Shown here one piece after another: positions 18,705-33,700 of a stretch of 64,000 nucleotides of DNA (position 1 is the first letter of the stretch; the number at the start of each line of letters is the position of its first letter). Source of the DNA: Takifugu bimaculatus (taxonomy: Eukaryota > Chordata > Actinopteri > Tetraodontiformes > Tetraodontidae); assembly GCA_004026145.2 (NCBI GenBank), contig CP034994.1:9011025-9075024 (forward strand). The letters are read 5' to 3'. The notes beneath the pieces are model-generated. The model was given only the letters and a program-made list of their open reading frames with translations. It searched no databases and was not told the origin of the DNA. Position numbers and translations under genes: made by a program.

Positions 18705-21700
18705 ATGGCGGAGACCAAAATCATATATCACATCGACGAGGAGGAGACTCCTTATCTAGTCAAACTGTCCATTTCTCCAGAGAAAGTCACCTTAGCGGAT
18801 TTTAAAAATGTCCTCAACAATCGGCCGGTCAACAGCTACAAATTCTTCTTCAAATCGATGGACCAGGATTTTGGGTGAGTAGCCGCGCTCCGTGGTTATT
18901 CCGCTCATTATTATTAGCCTGCTCGCCGGGCGGACGTGCTTTTTCTGACCGCCGTGGAGTAAATTTGAAGCTGCCCGTCAGGCAGGCTGTGATCGGCAGC
19001 GGCAGCAGCAGCCTGCAGCGCTGCTGGTACATGTGTGCGGTGAAGTGCGGTGCCATGTCTGTTCCCATGCTGCCTGGCACCTGCTCGTTATTCCAGGCTG
19101 TCCTGTGCGCAGTGCAGGAGACACACGAGTGTTTGAAGTGATACCAGATCTGTCCGGAGCCGTAATGACGCAGCCCCACACAGGACCAGACCCCTGGCTC
19201 CGCTCATTAGTGTCAGCATTAACCCGTATTAACGTCAGTTCATTCATCTGTTAATGACAAAGCCTCCGCATGTTCCGAACCTGCCCCTTTTGCTCAGTTT
19301 GGACGTGATTCTGACTCTTCTGGGCATAAACGTGTTTTCCTTCATTAACAATGGCCCAGGAAGCTGTATTTATTTACTGCACATGCAGCCTCACAATGGA
19401 GTGCAGGTGAATCCCACGAGCATATAGAAAAACCCACAAACTAAATGAGTTCGCACAATCCAAGGAGGTCCGTCCAACGGTTTCCTCTTTCTTAATAATA
19501 GAAAGTATTGGTGTTTAATCATGATATTACGGGGATATCCAGCAAATATTTGGTGAGACCTGCAGCCACATTGAAAGTCTGTTTTTTTTTGCACTGACCT
19601 GTGTGTCTGCTCTAACTTGCTTCTTAATTTCATTGTTAATTTTATTCCAGCTCCTCCTGGAATTAGCTGCACCCTCCCCTCCCTCCTCTTTTTGTCACAT
19701 CCTGATTTTTCGAAGTTGCAGCAGCTCTGCAGATCTCCTAACGCTCCCTCGGTCAGCGGGATCCACTCGTGTGGGGCCTCTGAGCAGCCGCGCTCGAGCG
19801 TGTGAATGCTCCGGTGGTGCAAACACGAGTGCAGGAAATGCAGAGACGCTGTCCACAGAGTCAAAGGTCATATATTTCCATAGCAGTCTGACCTTGTGAG
19901 GGAAACGGGCTCTTCCTGGTGGCAGCCCGGTCTCGGTGCGGGGTTTTGTCCTCGGCCCCGGCTTCCTGTCTCTGTTGCACTGGAGGCCGGCCTATTCGCT
20001 GGGCCTCAGGTGATCCTCAAGCAGATTATGGAAACAAACAGTGTGTGTTTGCTTTCTCCACATGGAGCCGTGGCTCTGTGTCGCTGCGCACATGGCTGCA
20101 CTTGATCAGCCTGCTCAACAAAGCGGGTTATTGATTATGGTGGATGTGGTCTCTGTCAACTGACTGCATTTCTCATAAAGCTGCTGCTGGCGCAGGATGA
20201 AGGGATCTTCATCCGTATCGTCGCCTTTGAGTTAAGGTTGAAATTTTGGGGCTCGGTTAGAGCCGTATGGTACTGGCACAGTATGGAAGGAAGCTCAGTC
20301 AAAGGCACAGAGGACAGCAGCGCTTTGTGGTAGCCACGCTGGCTATACTGCACGCACAAACAGTATGGCTGCCGGAGGAATTAGCTGGGGAGGAATAAGG
20401 CTGCTGAGCAGAGGGAAAACATCAAATCCCTTGCAGTTATAGACAGTGTTTGAAATGTAAATGAGCAGTCAGTGCAGGGTCCTCTGTAGTCGACCCCCTG
20501 CTACGCTGGAAAAACCAGCCATTTTCTTAAGGGATCGCCGAGCTGCTAGAATCGACCCTTCACGCGTTGACCGCACAAATTCACAGAAACGGCTTCGCCA
20601 CGAAATGTCCCAGTTTACCCGCATCGTTTCAGTTTCTCAGACATGAAGGGACGAGCTGGATTGTGAAGAACCGGTGTGACTGTAGGGTGCGGAGTTTCCA
20701 CTCGCACAACAAAGCCCCGCAAACGAAACAAACATTTCTTCCTGCACATTTTGTGTTTCATTTCTCCTTTGATATTCATTTATTCACTCATTCATATTTA
20801 TTATTATGGCAGGAGACTAAATGAGGCTGGATTTTTTTCGGCTTTTTCGGAGACTTCAGGGTGATGTTGTGGTGTTTTTGTCACCAGCGTTGGCGGGGGG
20901 AGAGGGTCTGGGACCTCACTATAATGCAAGTCACAGAGGCTCTGTGGTGCTGAGGAGGCAGCCAAACCCAAGGTCTGAAAAAAAAAAAACAGTCTTGTTT
21001 GTGCTTCAAAAAACAACGTGGCTGTTGCAGGGGCGCTTTTTTCCTGCTGAAATGTGGAGGAACGAATGCAGCCCTGCAGCACCTGCCTGGGTTTGAAGGT
21101 TATGCTGCATTTCTGTGTTTGTGACCGTGATACTGACCAGACTATTTAACACCGAGCACAGCTGTGAACAAAAGAGAAGCTGTCTTTGTGTCACATAGAC
21201 AGTTTAAGACACTATTAAACCTTTCCAGATGGTTAAGGTTGTATACAGTGGCGCTCAGGCAACACGCTTTATTGCATTAAGCCTATCTAATTTGCCCCCA
21301 AATATTTAGCTTCCCTGTTTATAGCATCATTATAGCGTCAGCCCACCAAATTGGTCGGCCTGCCGGCTGATGTTGGCTGGCTTTTCCTGCCCCTGGTTTC
21401 TGGATTTAGACTGCAGCCCTCCCCTGCCTCTGAAAACACAAACAAATACGTCTAATCTTCCCCAGCTACACAAATATCCCCAGCGGTGGAATATTTAGCG
21501 ATCACCAGGGAAAAATCTTCTGTCATTATCCTGTGAATTCTGCTCGGAAGTCTCGAAGCGGTCGGATCTGCGACGGCAGCCGGGACCGGACACACTGCTT
21601 CTCTCAACAGACCGTGCGCGTAGCTGAGAAGAACGCGCGCCGCGGCCTCGTTACCACATGACCGAGATGACGTCTGCTTTGAAACTATTTCACGGCTGCT

Positions 21701-24700
21701 CAGCTTTCAGTTCTTCTATCAGATATGTTGGAGAGATTTTTCTGTGCCAGCTCTCAGTTCTAGAAATTCTAAAAATGCTGTGATGCAAGCGGACCTTATT
21801 CCTGTTCCATGGTCAAAAGAAGAAGCACTGCTGATATTTTGCTTGTGCGGGCCACTCCCTACTTCCTCGCCATTCACCTTACAGCTAGTCACTCAGAGGA
21901 TGCAAACACTTCCTACCTAACAAGCAGCCGGCGGAGTCGGCCCGCGCCTCCCTCCCGTTTTCCTTCCAGCGGTTACATTGGGGCTCGGTCATCAGTTCCA
22001 GCCACAAGGCTACGTTATCTCTGTCCACCACTCCCAGCAACAACGCTACCAACACACACACACACACACACACAAGCGCACACAACTAGCTTGGCTAATC
22101 ATTTCACTAGCAGGGAAGTTCTGGCAAACAAGAAGTGGGGGGGAAATGAAATCTGAAAGAGTCGCTGTCAGAAACACCGCGGCTTTAAAACCTTCATATG
22201 CTTTCCTGTCGTTGCCTAGCCGAGCCTCTTCCTTTTCATGTTCCGGGTTCAAAGCCGAGAAGCCAACGCAAGATCTTCTCGGGGTCTCAGAAATGCTCCT
22301 GCAAGGAAAATCCTCCGCCAAAAAAAGCCAAACAAATACGCTCAGTCACGCAGATCAGCGGAACCGGGACTGTTAAATACATCAGCGGCTGGGAGGGGGC
22401 CGATGTCACCATCCTGGAATTTCTCCTTTTTGATAAAAGGAAAATATTAGGTTTAGACAGAATAAGGGAAAACCAAACCTTGAAAGTTTACAGTTTTATT
22501 TAGTTATTACAGAGATTGTTCAGTTTTGAATTTCTTTGCCTCTGGTAACAGACAGATAACCGAGTATTTGAGTCTTAAAAAATAAGTTACGCTTAGAATG
22601 TTATGTCACCATTTATTTATACTTTATATCGGCAGAATCAAATTAATTAACCACAATGTAGATTAATGAATAAAATGTGAAAAGGCAGAAACAAACATCT
22701 CTGGCATGTTTTTCCTCTGACATTCATTAATAACTGTTGCTGTTGGATGAATGTCACATCTTAAATACCTCTACTGTTTAGTGCGAACGTTCTCGACGTG
22801 CCCGTGACTTGTTCCTGCAGGTCTTGATCGATGTTGCACAGCAGCTGTGTTGAGTGGTGGCGGCCAAACTGTGGCCCAGCAGGTCAAAGGGTAACTGGGA
22901 GGTATTTTTGTTGGGAATTTTACAGCTGAAGATGAACATCAGCTCACACATTAGATCCCTCTGTTAATACAGCTGCTGCTGCACCTTCAGGAGTCTGAAC
23001 GGGCTTAAAAATAACCTGTGAAGATAAGAAATATGAAAGAAATAACCCATATGTACTTATACTAAAAAGATCCAGCAAACACCCATCTTCCTAGATTTAA
23101 AAATAATTTCTTGCAGCAGATTTTGAAAGTAAGATGAGTTTTATATTTAAATGATACACATTTGTAACACAATGTGTACTTTAGCTTTAAAAAAAAATTA
23201 ACCACTGAAAGTTCAAATTCTTTGAATTTGATTTAAACTGAATAAATGTGAAAATGCATTTTTTTTTTTAAATATTATGATAAAATTAAGCTTTTAGGGG
23301 GAAATGAGAAACACTTGCTATTTGTTTAAAACCTATTTGTGATAGAATTGGTCAGTGATGGACTTGATCTATCTGCAGTAAAACAATCGATCTATACACT
23401 AAATATATAGGTTACCCATCCATCCACGCACACATAACAACAGGCCCATTCATCGCGGAGTTATGACCTCATCTGTGGCAGGTACAGATCGCCGTGGTTA
23501 CCGTTGCTGCCTCTCTGTCACCTGTGTCATCGCTGCCACTGAGCTCATCTGTGGAAAATATGACTTATTAATGATAGTGTAAACGGTGCAGGACAGTGAC
23601 GCGCCCCCCCCGCACGCTGCTCTCTGCCCCCCCCCCCACGGTGTTTTCCTGGTTACTCAGCCCGTCTGTCCTGTCCCTTAACCCGTCTTTCTGTCCTCCC
23701 CCAGGGTCGTCAAAGAGGAGATTTCCGACGACAACGCCAAGCTGCCCTGCTTCAACGGGAGAGTAGTTTCCTGGGTAAGTGAGATGGATGGAGCGCTCCT
23801 GCTCGGCTCTTAACAAAGATGTGCGCCGCGCACGTGGCTCATGTAAATGTGGCCACGTAACGCCTCCACAGTGCTTTTCCTACACTCAACTTTGAACTCG
23901 CCACGTATGGGCTGTGATTGATTCCATTTGATATGAGACTTGGCAGCTGTGACAACATACCATCACACGTTGTTGAGTTTGATTACTAGGAATCATCTAT
24001 TGACTTCAGGAGCTTTCTAATCATCCCTAATTACAGACAAATGGTCCGAAGAGGCTGATATTACGTACAGTGACAAGTAAAATACAGATTAAAGTAACTT
24101 GTCATGTCCTGTGGTTGGACATAATTGACAATCTGCACATTTAATCTAGTTGATGTTTGTGTTTTTCCTTTTTTTTTTAAAACAAAAAAATGCTGTAAAA
24201 ACACACTATTGATCTCGGGGGTGTAATTAATTACTCCCCCTGATGTCCCCACAGGGAGGTCAGAGGTCAGAATCGGCGGCAGCTGTAATGTTGTTAAAGA
24301 CTGTCGTCTTCAATATCACTTAAGCAACGTCGATATTAACAACATGCGGTCTGTAATTTAAGTGTGGTCTCACTAAATCTCAGTGCCGCCTGACAGCCTG
24401 TCTACATTTATTTCCATCACACATTTGATTAAGTTCCCCCCACACAAAGCCTGTTTTCTTTAACCGATACACTCTGTTGACTGCGGTACTCTGTCATGGT
24501 TAATGTCATTTAACATAAAATAACTCAAATAACATTAGTTGTGTAAGTTATAGATTTGTCAATACAAGAATAAATAAGGTTTGACATGAAGCTTGAATAA
24601 AGTGGTAATGGACTGACTGAGTGTGTGTGTGTATACTATATTATTATTTTTTAAATTCAGTATCTGCATTTGTCTTATTTATCTCCTATTATATAATGTG

Positions 24701-27700
24701 AACGGTGGCTCATTATATCTAATTATTATAAACAACAATTTCATTTTTCATACAGTTTAAATGTAAAGAAATCAAAGTCCACTTGAGCTGTAAGATTTCA
24801 CCAGCAGTCTGAGAACATACGGTGGCCTCTAGGGAACAAAATGTATTTTCCACAGCTGCTTCCGTGAGTTACTTCCAGTCCAGAAGTTTGTTGTTGTAGA
24901 TATATTTAGAATTTAGCTCCGCAACATGAAATGTAGCTTCATACACCAGAAATGATTGGAGCTGATGGTTAATATTGTCATAGGCAGAACGTCTGTTTGT
25001 CCATTCCAGGCTTCCGTAGAATCATTCTAACAACCAAAGCCTCAAACCCATTACAGAGTGCTTACTATTATAGCTGATAAAAATGTGCCTGCTAATAATA
25101 TATTTGTTTACTAAGCCATCTGGCGAAGCCAAGATCAAGACTAAATCTACGTGTTAATTAATTTTAGACAGAAAACCAGTCGTGGAAGAGAAGCCGATGA
25201 CAAACGTGAAAAAAAATCCTTTCCGGTGTGTGAGAAAGAGCCAAGAAAATCAGGCACAGGTATCATCTAAAGGCCTAACGATGTCAGATAACACCGACTG
25301 TGAGACCCATCACCCTCCTGGCGCTCCACACGACGGCTGTTAGTGGCTGCCTGCTTTATCTTTCATTATCGTGGCTCAGATGAAAGGAGCGTAGTTGTAT
25401 CTTTGGGTCATCATATGTCCTCCTGTCTGCTGACATTCCACTGAGTGAAAGCACTGTTGTTTTTCCTCGTTCTCGCTGTTGTTCCTGCAGCCATCTCGGC
25501 CCCTCCGCAGCCCCCCATTGGGCAGCGTTTCCTCGCGAGGACTCGCGCTCGCGACGTCTTTGTCAACGTTGTCGTTTGATCTTCTCTCCCCCCACAGGAG
25601 GATTCATGTCGCTCAACGGTGTTTTGTTTTTTCCCCGTTTCCCCAACCCAAACATGTCTGCTCTTTATCATATCACCCTCTGTCTCCTCCAGCTGGTCCT
25701 GGCAGAAAGTACACACTCTGATGGAGGATCTCAGTGCACCGAGAGCCACCCAGAGCTGCCCCCTCCCCTCGAGAGGACAGGGGGCATCGGAGACTCGCGG
25801 CCCCCCTCCTTCCAGTAAGTAGGCTGATTACTGCCTGTCATGTATGCGCAATTACACGCGCGCGCGGGGGCATGCAGGCAAATGAATTCAAGCTACACGG
25901 CCCTGCACGCCAGGCAACCTTTTTATTCCGCGGCGAGCCATATGTGCTAATCAGAGTGTGGAAAGCTCATCAGCGGCAGCTAGTACGGGATGTGTAGGTG
26001 GTCTTCACACCTGTGAGCGAATTATGGCATGAAGTACGTGCTAAAGCTGGAGTGTGAGCGCGCATGGGTGTGAGTGTTTCTCTCACCACCGTGTATGTCC
26101 CCTCCCGCCCACTCAGCCGTGGAGCAAGGCGTTAGTCCACTCATCTATGTAAACACGATGCGTACGCCGCCAGTGCTGCTGATACTTGAAATAGCCTGCG
26201 CAGCTTACATATCTTCGGGCGAATCCTCGGCACGGCCCATTGTGTTCATCCACTAAAAGCATTCATCCTTCCTACAAAAGCATATGTGGCCCAAAAGGAC
26301 GCCGGTGCGTCGGGTTTTCTCATCGGCTCGGGGATGGTTATCTGGAGTCCGGCGCTGATTTCTGACTCGCACATTTGTGAATGTACTTGCACAGGAGAGA
26401 CCCCAATCTAAATATAGCTTTAAAAACGGGGGCACTGGGGGTGAGGCTTGCCATTACACCGCTAGAGCAATATGGCTGGGGTTCTATATTGAGAACGTGC
26501 AATCTGTCTGGTCTCACTGTACCTCTTTATTCAGCGTTTGACATCCCAGCTCTCTTTTGCCCTCTACGGGCTGTGCCCCACTGCTCAGCTGTCAGCTCCC
26601 TTGATGATTTTATTGTTCCTGGCCAGCTTCCTCCAGGACTGCTGCCACCTTGTGGACTAAAACGGACATTGTGCCATAAATCGCGCCTTTCTCCTCCCTC
26701 GCTCTCCTCGTCTCTCTCCCTCATCGACTCAGACAAGCCTTTCTCTCGGAGCAGCAGCATGCTGAATTCCCTATAGCGAGCCTCCTCTCTTTCTGAAATG
26801 AATCCAGTCTTCCACCCCCTCCCCTCTGAAAATAGCTAGAATATTATTACCACTTCATTTCTCTTTGTGCTTTATTCATGCATTTCGTGTGTTTGTCGGC
26901 GTGAATGGCTCTATTTGATGAACTGGCAGAATAGGTGTTTTGGGCTGAGAATGGACACAACTGATGTCTCTCTGCCTGGTAATCCGGATTAACCGACATT
27001 AAAAGCACCCATCTCCATTTCCCAAGGGAGGGTAGGTTGCAGGGGGGCAGTTGGCAGCAGGGAGAAGGGAAGGGGGTTGAAAGGGGGTGGCAGTTGTTCA
27101 CAGCTGCAGCTGAGCGCCGTCGATAATCTCCCCCAGATCAACAGACTGGCCGCCCGGTTGGACAGCAGCCATCGGGGCCACGAGCGCGTCGGTGACCTCT
27201 TCGCGACCCACCAATGAGAAATGCGCGGCCGTATTTGCATATGTGGCACCCGCTGAGGGAACGCTGCAGACGCAACACCCAGTCGGCTCTGTTTTGATTT
27301 GCATTGATCAGCCGCACGTGAGCTGTGTGCTACAGCGCACGCCACGCCGTCGTGTTCATGCCCCTTTTGCCCTGTTTGGACACATTAAATTAAATCGAAA
27401 TAAATTACCATATCAATATCTATCAAATAACATCAGTTATGTTGCATTTATTGTCAGTTGAAAAAGTGTCCTTAGCACAAAATGAGCATAAGTAAGGATT
27501 TATTAGCTTAAAATAAGCATTTTCAATAAAAAATATTACAGATACAGTATTACCATCCATATACATTCTGCCTTTTTCAATAATTGCCTCTGTAACCTTT
27601 AAAAACTGATAACTAAGGAGAGATGAAAAAGAAATCTAATCTAAAATGCTTCCTGAATAACATAGTTATAAATTAAACGATTAAATTATAATAAAAGCCA

Positions 27701-30700
27701 ACAAAAGGACAGCATCTTGTTTGGGGAAAAAAAGTGTTTTTGAGCAGTAGTAAAGGAATAATCCATCACCTCCTCAGGTGAGACTGGGAGCCGTGACAGC
27801 CAGAGAGGGAACATCTGTACGTTGAAGCTTTGACTTTGACGTGTCAGGAACGCTGCCGGGGTCTAAGACCGGGGTCGGGGTTAACGTATGGGCTGCACCA
27901 CTGGGGGCTGCGTGAGCTTTAAAGGTGGAATCTAAAATGAACTGGGAGCCAGAATTGTGCTCGTGTGACACCTTCAGTTGAACCCACTAATAAGCCGTAC
28001 ACGCTGCGCACACACTCTAGTGTGTGTGGAAGACTGTCAGGGTGTTTTAAAGTTCTCAGCAGCTTCAGGTTTCTTGTAGGTGCCTCGGCAGGTGTGTAAG
28101 TCCCTTAACCCCGACGCCTGAGGCCACGGCGTGAGCAACCCGCTGCCAGAATAACAATCTGCCCTCCGGCCCTGTCAGAGCCCCCCCCCAGACTCCTCTA
28201 AGGCTGCGCGTGTACAGACCGGGCCCTTCCTCAGCCCACACCTGATCTACCACTTCTCCCTCCTTTATGCAGTCTGTCATTCTTCTCCCCCAATCACACT
28301 GCAGGCACCATCTGGGCTTTCAATGGGTCTCATTAATGCCCGTATTGTCAGGCGCGGCTCCCTCGCAGGGTATCTGTTCATTAGTGACACTTAGTGAAAA
28401 ACACATCACATACCTCAGAACAATGAAACTGCTATTTTGGCCAGAGGGACTGAATTTGAAACAGAGTGATAATATGAGTTGCGTATTCCCCCGAGGCCGA
28501 ATGGCAGGCAAACAGATATTACAACAGACAGCACCTTGTAGCTGGGGATTAGCTCAGGGGTGACTGGAGAGCTAATTTTGTGTGGGGGAGCTTGTGTTTT
28601 GCGCATCATTAAAAGTCTAACTGAAGTTTTGTGTGTGCGACAGCGCCAACGCGGTGAGCAGCCGAGACGGCCTGGACACGGAGACGGGTACGGAATCTCT
28701 CCTGAGCCACCGCAGAGAGCGGGAGAGAGAGAGAGCGCGGAGGAGAGCTCGGGAAACGGAACGTGAGTATAATCAGGCAGTATTCTAAAAAAAAACACAC
28801 ACACAGACGGTGCTGTCAACATTCTCACACCTGCGAAGCAGAGCGATGACTGAGGGAGGTGAGGAGTTCACCAAAAGTCGCAGATTCTAGAATCCTCCAG
28901 CCTGCTCGATAATTGTTCTTCTTGTGTTTCCCGCCTGTGGCTCAGATTTATGGTCAGAGGCTGTTTTTCCACCCGCTTCAGTCTCGTCCTCCTCAGCAGG
29001 AAACGCTGGTGTTTCAGTCGGATCAGACACTGCTGAGGCGCAGATGCTGCCAGGGTGGGAAATTATATACACTGGCAACAAATCCAAGCCTGCAGTTATG
29101 GGCAGATTCCACTCATGACCTCCTCAAGGCTGTAGGAAGAGCAGGAAACTGCTCACATGCTGGGAACATCTGTTTTGAATATTCACGTGCGCTGGTTCCA
29201 TCGCTGTCGTGCTCTGGACTTGGTTGTGTCCTATTCTTGTTTTGCTGTTGCGGCTCTGCTGTTGACGAACGTTTGGCCTGGATTGAGGCCCACGTTCGCA
29301 CACGTGCACTCTCCTCTGGCTTGTTTCCTTTAATTAATTGACACCAGTTGGGAGGAATGATGTTGTTCTCAGTTTACCGGCGGTTTCACGGCTCATAAAT
29401 CTCTCGAGTAAAGACCTGCAGTTGTCTGAGTGTTGGCTGTCATTGTCGCAGTTTCCCTCCTCCTTAGCTCACAGCCTGCAGCCTCCACGGAAGCAGGAAT
29501 TTCCCTGATACCTTATACCGTACCTTACCATATCTTGGGTGATATTGTGTGTGTCGATTGGTTAAAGTTTGGATTTCTCCTCTGACTTTCTGTCTGAGCT
29601 GCCAGTGACCGACAAACGGGCTTTAAGAAAAAACATTGTGGGGCTGTTTGTGACTTTTAATAACCCAGAAAGTGTTGCAGACGCTGGAACGCGGCTGAAG
29701 GTCAAACGCTCGCGTGACACGAAAACAGCTGGCGGCGCTGAAACAAACTTTCTAAAAACAATATTTTTGCCACACTTTTCTACGAAAAGCGCGACAGCCC
29801 GATGGTGTCGTCGCTTGGGGCACGGTACGGCAGAGAACAACAGGTCATCTGAAATCCCATAGCATCTCCGGTTTGGAGAACGGAGCGATGTGATTGGTGG
29901 AGGCAGATTAGCAGTCATTCTATAGTTGCGTTCCATCGGGGGGAGGAGGCAACACTTTGTCCTGACTCGGCTCAGTTTGTCCACGATTTGGATGGAGACA
30001 CACGGCCGGCTGTGGTGAGAGGGATTTGAGGCCTTTGGTCTTTTGGTGATGCTTGATTTGAAGCTAATTTGCTTAAAAAGTATTAATTATAGAGCATTTA
30101 AACCCAATCCTGGATCCTACTGTTCTAGTTATGAGGTTTGACATTTACTGTTGTGTAAATGCTGTTCTGATGAATAACAAAAGCTGTTCGGATGTGAAAC
30201 ATTAACCTGAGCTGATAAATGCATTGAGGATTTTAAAAGTTTTTATTCTGCTCTTCTTTTGTGTCTGGCTGCCGTCTGTTGTAGATGAGCTGCGACGCCT
30301 GTTGAAAGTCAGCGGCAGGTTTCAGAATGGCTCGGTGAACCCGCACGCTTGCTTTGTTCCCTCTGCGAGAGGAAATGTGCTGCGGTGAATCCTCGCCGTC
30401 CCTCTGCTGACTGTTTTAGCTCGGCTTTGAAAAGGGGGGGGGGAAAGAAAGAAAGAAAAAGCACCTTTGGGGCGGATCTAGCGATGGGATCAGCCACATT
30501 GCTGGAATGTTTTGCTCGCTCTTGGCGAGCGTGCACGCTGCCACACCCTCTTCGCTTTCTCAGGCCTTTCCAGCCAGTCCGCTTGCTACCCCGAGGCAAC
30601 GCCACGTCGTTGGCAGTGTAGGTATGGGGGTCCGTCTGAGCAGGGGCCCAGCATTACCTATATTACCACACGGGAACAAGTTGACGGTCGCTGTGTTTTC

Positions 30701-33700
30701 TGTATCCGTTATTGCATTTTCTTGATTGTATTAATATATTTGTAAGGATCTTGTGCTCATCTCTGTAGGCCCCCCCTCTTCCCCCCCTCCTGTGATGCAG
30801 CGCGGACTCCCGCCTGATTCATGATGCTCTTTTCTCGTTTCCCTTCCAGTCCCTCGCATCAACGGTCACTCCAAATCAGAGCGCACGGCGAGGGACTCGG
30901 CCATGGGCTACGACAGCGCCTCGGTAATGAGCAGCGAGCTGGAGTCCAGCTCATTCGTGGACAGCGAGGAAGATGAGGACGCGAGCAGGTAAACTCTGAC
31001 CTCACATCAAAGAAGCTTTTTATCTTGCAGTGGGAACACTGACTTCACTTGTTTACATCCTGTGTTATTAGATTTTCATGTTTGGTTGGTTTTTTTTTTT
31101 TAGTTAATTCAATGATTTATGTACGTTTTACTTCCATTTCTGCTGTTTCTCCTGAAGGCCATTACGTTTTAGTAACTGGCATTTCTTTTTGCAGTTACTA
31201 TTTAGCTTTTAGCACAAACTTAATTTTAATTGCCAACTTATTAAATAAATTTTTTCTTGTGACTTATTTTCCAAAAAATTGGATAAAAGAAATGAAGACA
31301 TTAAAAACACAAAATCATTACAGTGTTGTTATGATGATGTCATTTTGATTGAAGAATTAATAAAGGATTATTGATTTACGTGTCTTGCATAATAAACAAA
31401 TTAATAAACTGTTTTGCTCCTCTGATTTTTCTTTTTTCAGGCTCAGCAGCTCCACTGAACAGAGCTCCTCTTCACAGTTGATGCGTCGACACAAGCGGCG
31501 CCGACGGAGACACAAACTGGCTAAAATCGACCGGGTGAGCACCTTTGAGAGCCTCCACCCCCCCCCCCCCAACACGTCCTTCACGTCTGTTGCCGTCTTC
31601 TTGCCTTTCAGTCTTCGTCCTTCAGCAGCATCACCGACTCCACGATGAGCCTCAACATCATCACCGTCACACTCAACATGGGTAAAACTTTACGTTTATT
31701 CACACGCGTCCGCGCGGACGAGGGCCCCATTTGACTGTTGTCTTTCACCCCTGACAGAGAAGTACAACTTTCTGGGAATCAGTATTGTTGGTCAGAGTAA
31801 CGACCGGGGAGACGGTGGCATTTACATCGGCTCCATCATGAAGGGAGGAGCTGTTGCTGCTGACGGGAGGATAGAACCTGGAGACATGCTCCTCCAGGTA
31901 TGCAAATCCCTTTTTACACGTGATAAAAACACACCTGCTGCTGCATAGGAAGGCTTTTGTTTCTGAGGTTTTATATGGTCGTCACGTCTGTGGCGAGGCT
32001 GTTCGCTGCCTCTCCTTTTCCTTCCTGTTTCTCTGTTTAATCTATGTGCAGCAGCATTCTGTGGCTACGCCCACTGTACGACACATGAAGCTGAATTTGT
32101 TGTAGCCCCACACTGAGAATGTGTTTTTTTGTGATCTTCACTGTGCAAAAATCAGCATTCAGGCCTTTGAAGTTTGTTTTCATAGAAAAACTGCAAATGA
32201 GACTAACAAAAAACCATTATTTTTATGCCAAAACAGGTGAACGATGTCAATTTTGAAAACATGAGCAACGACGACGCTGTGAGGATCCTCAGAGAGATTG
32301 TTTCCAAACCTGGGTAACCAGATTATTAACTCTAACCTTCTGAGCGTCAGCTACCGACACTTTGTTCTTCTGGAGATCAGACCTACCTTTTACTGTATAT
32401 TCGGTGAAGTTTGCTTCATTTTCCACCAAAATCCTTTTTTTTTTTTTCCCTTCCAGGCCCATTAGTCTCACCGTTGCCAAGTGTTGGGACCCATCTCCAC
32501 GAAGCTACTTCACCATCCCTCGTGGTAAAAGAGCAAAACCCACCTTTTAATCATGTTTGCATTGTTCTGACTGCTGTCGCTGACTCGGTTCTGACGCGTT
32601 TGCTGCATTTGTTCAGCTGAACCAGTGAGACCCATTGACCCCGCTGCCTGGATTTCACACACCACCGCCTTGACAGGACCATATCCTCACTATGGTAACC
32701 GCAACACTTCCATCATATACAGCAAAATGCCATTTTAAAGGTTGTGGTGGTCACGTCTCTCTCACAAACTCCTCTGTTGCAGCAGAACTAGAAGACCTGC
32801 CTCTGTCTGCAAATAAAACAGACATGGCCACTATCGTCAAGGTGATGCAGTTACCTGACTCTGGCCTAGAGATCCGAGACAGGATGTGGTTGAAGATCAC
32901 TATCGCCAATGCTGTCATTGGTAAGAAGTACAGAACTGAGTCAACAGTTCACACTTAAAAGAAACTTTGATTTGAACTTTTAAGTTGGATGTACTGCAGA
33001 ATGACATATGAGCAATAACAGTTGTTTCCACCAACTCATTAAGTCACTTCTTTATAATTCCTTCACGTTCAACTTGGTTGCGTCATTGGAAGTCAGCTGT
33101 AACTTTAAATATCCATCAATACGCGTTTACTTCAACATAAATATCGATTAAGGGGGGTGTGTGTCGCCACTGTGGTTGTGACTTGTTAATGACGGTGGGT
33201 TTGTTCAGTAAATTTCCTCATCTGTTCTTGTCAGGTGCTGACGTGGTGGACTGGCTTTTCTCCAGAGTCGAAGGTTTCAAGGATCGGCGGGATGCACGGA
33301 AGTACGCCAGCAGTCTGCTGAAACATGGCTACCTAAGACACACCGTCAACAAGATCACCTTCTCCGAGCAGTGCTACTACACCTTCGGAGACCTCTGCCA
33401 AAGTACACCTGCTTCTCTAAAGTGTGCGATGCAGGTTGGTGAATGTCCACTCACTGTCTGTGCTCTTTTCTATTAAGACATGGCCTCGCTCAATTTAAAC
33501 GAGGGATCCAGTGGAGGAGGCTCTGAGCAGGATACGCTCGCACCGCTACCTCCCACCAGCAACCCCTGGCCCCTGGGCGGCCAGCCCTTCCCCTACCCTC
33601 CCTTCCCCTCCGCACCACCGAGCTTCCCGCCAGGGTACTCGGACCCATGCCACAGTTTCCACAGTGGGAGTGCAGGCAGCCAGCACAGCGAGGGTAAGTA

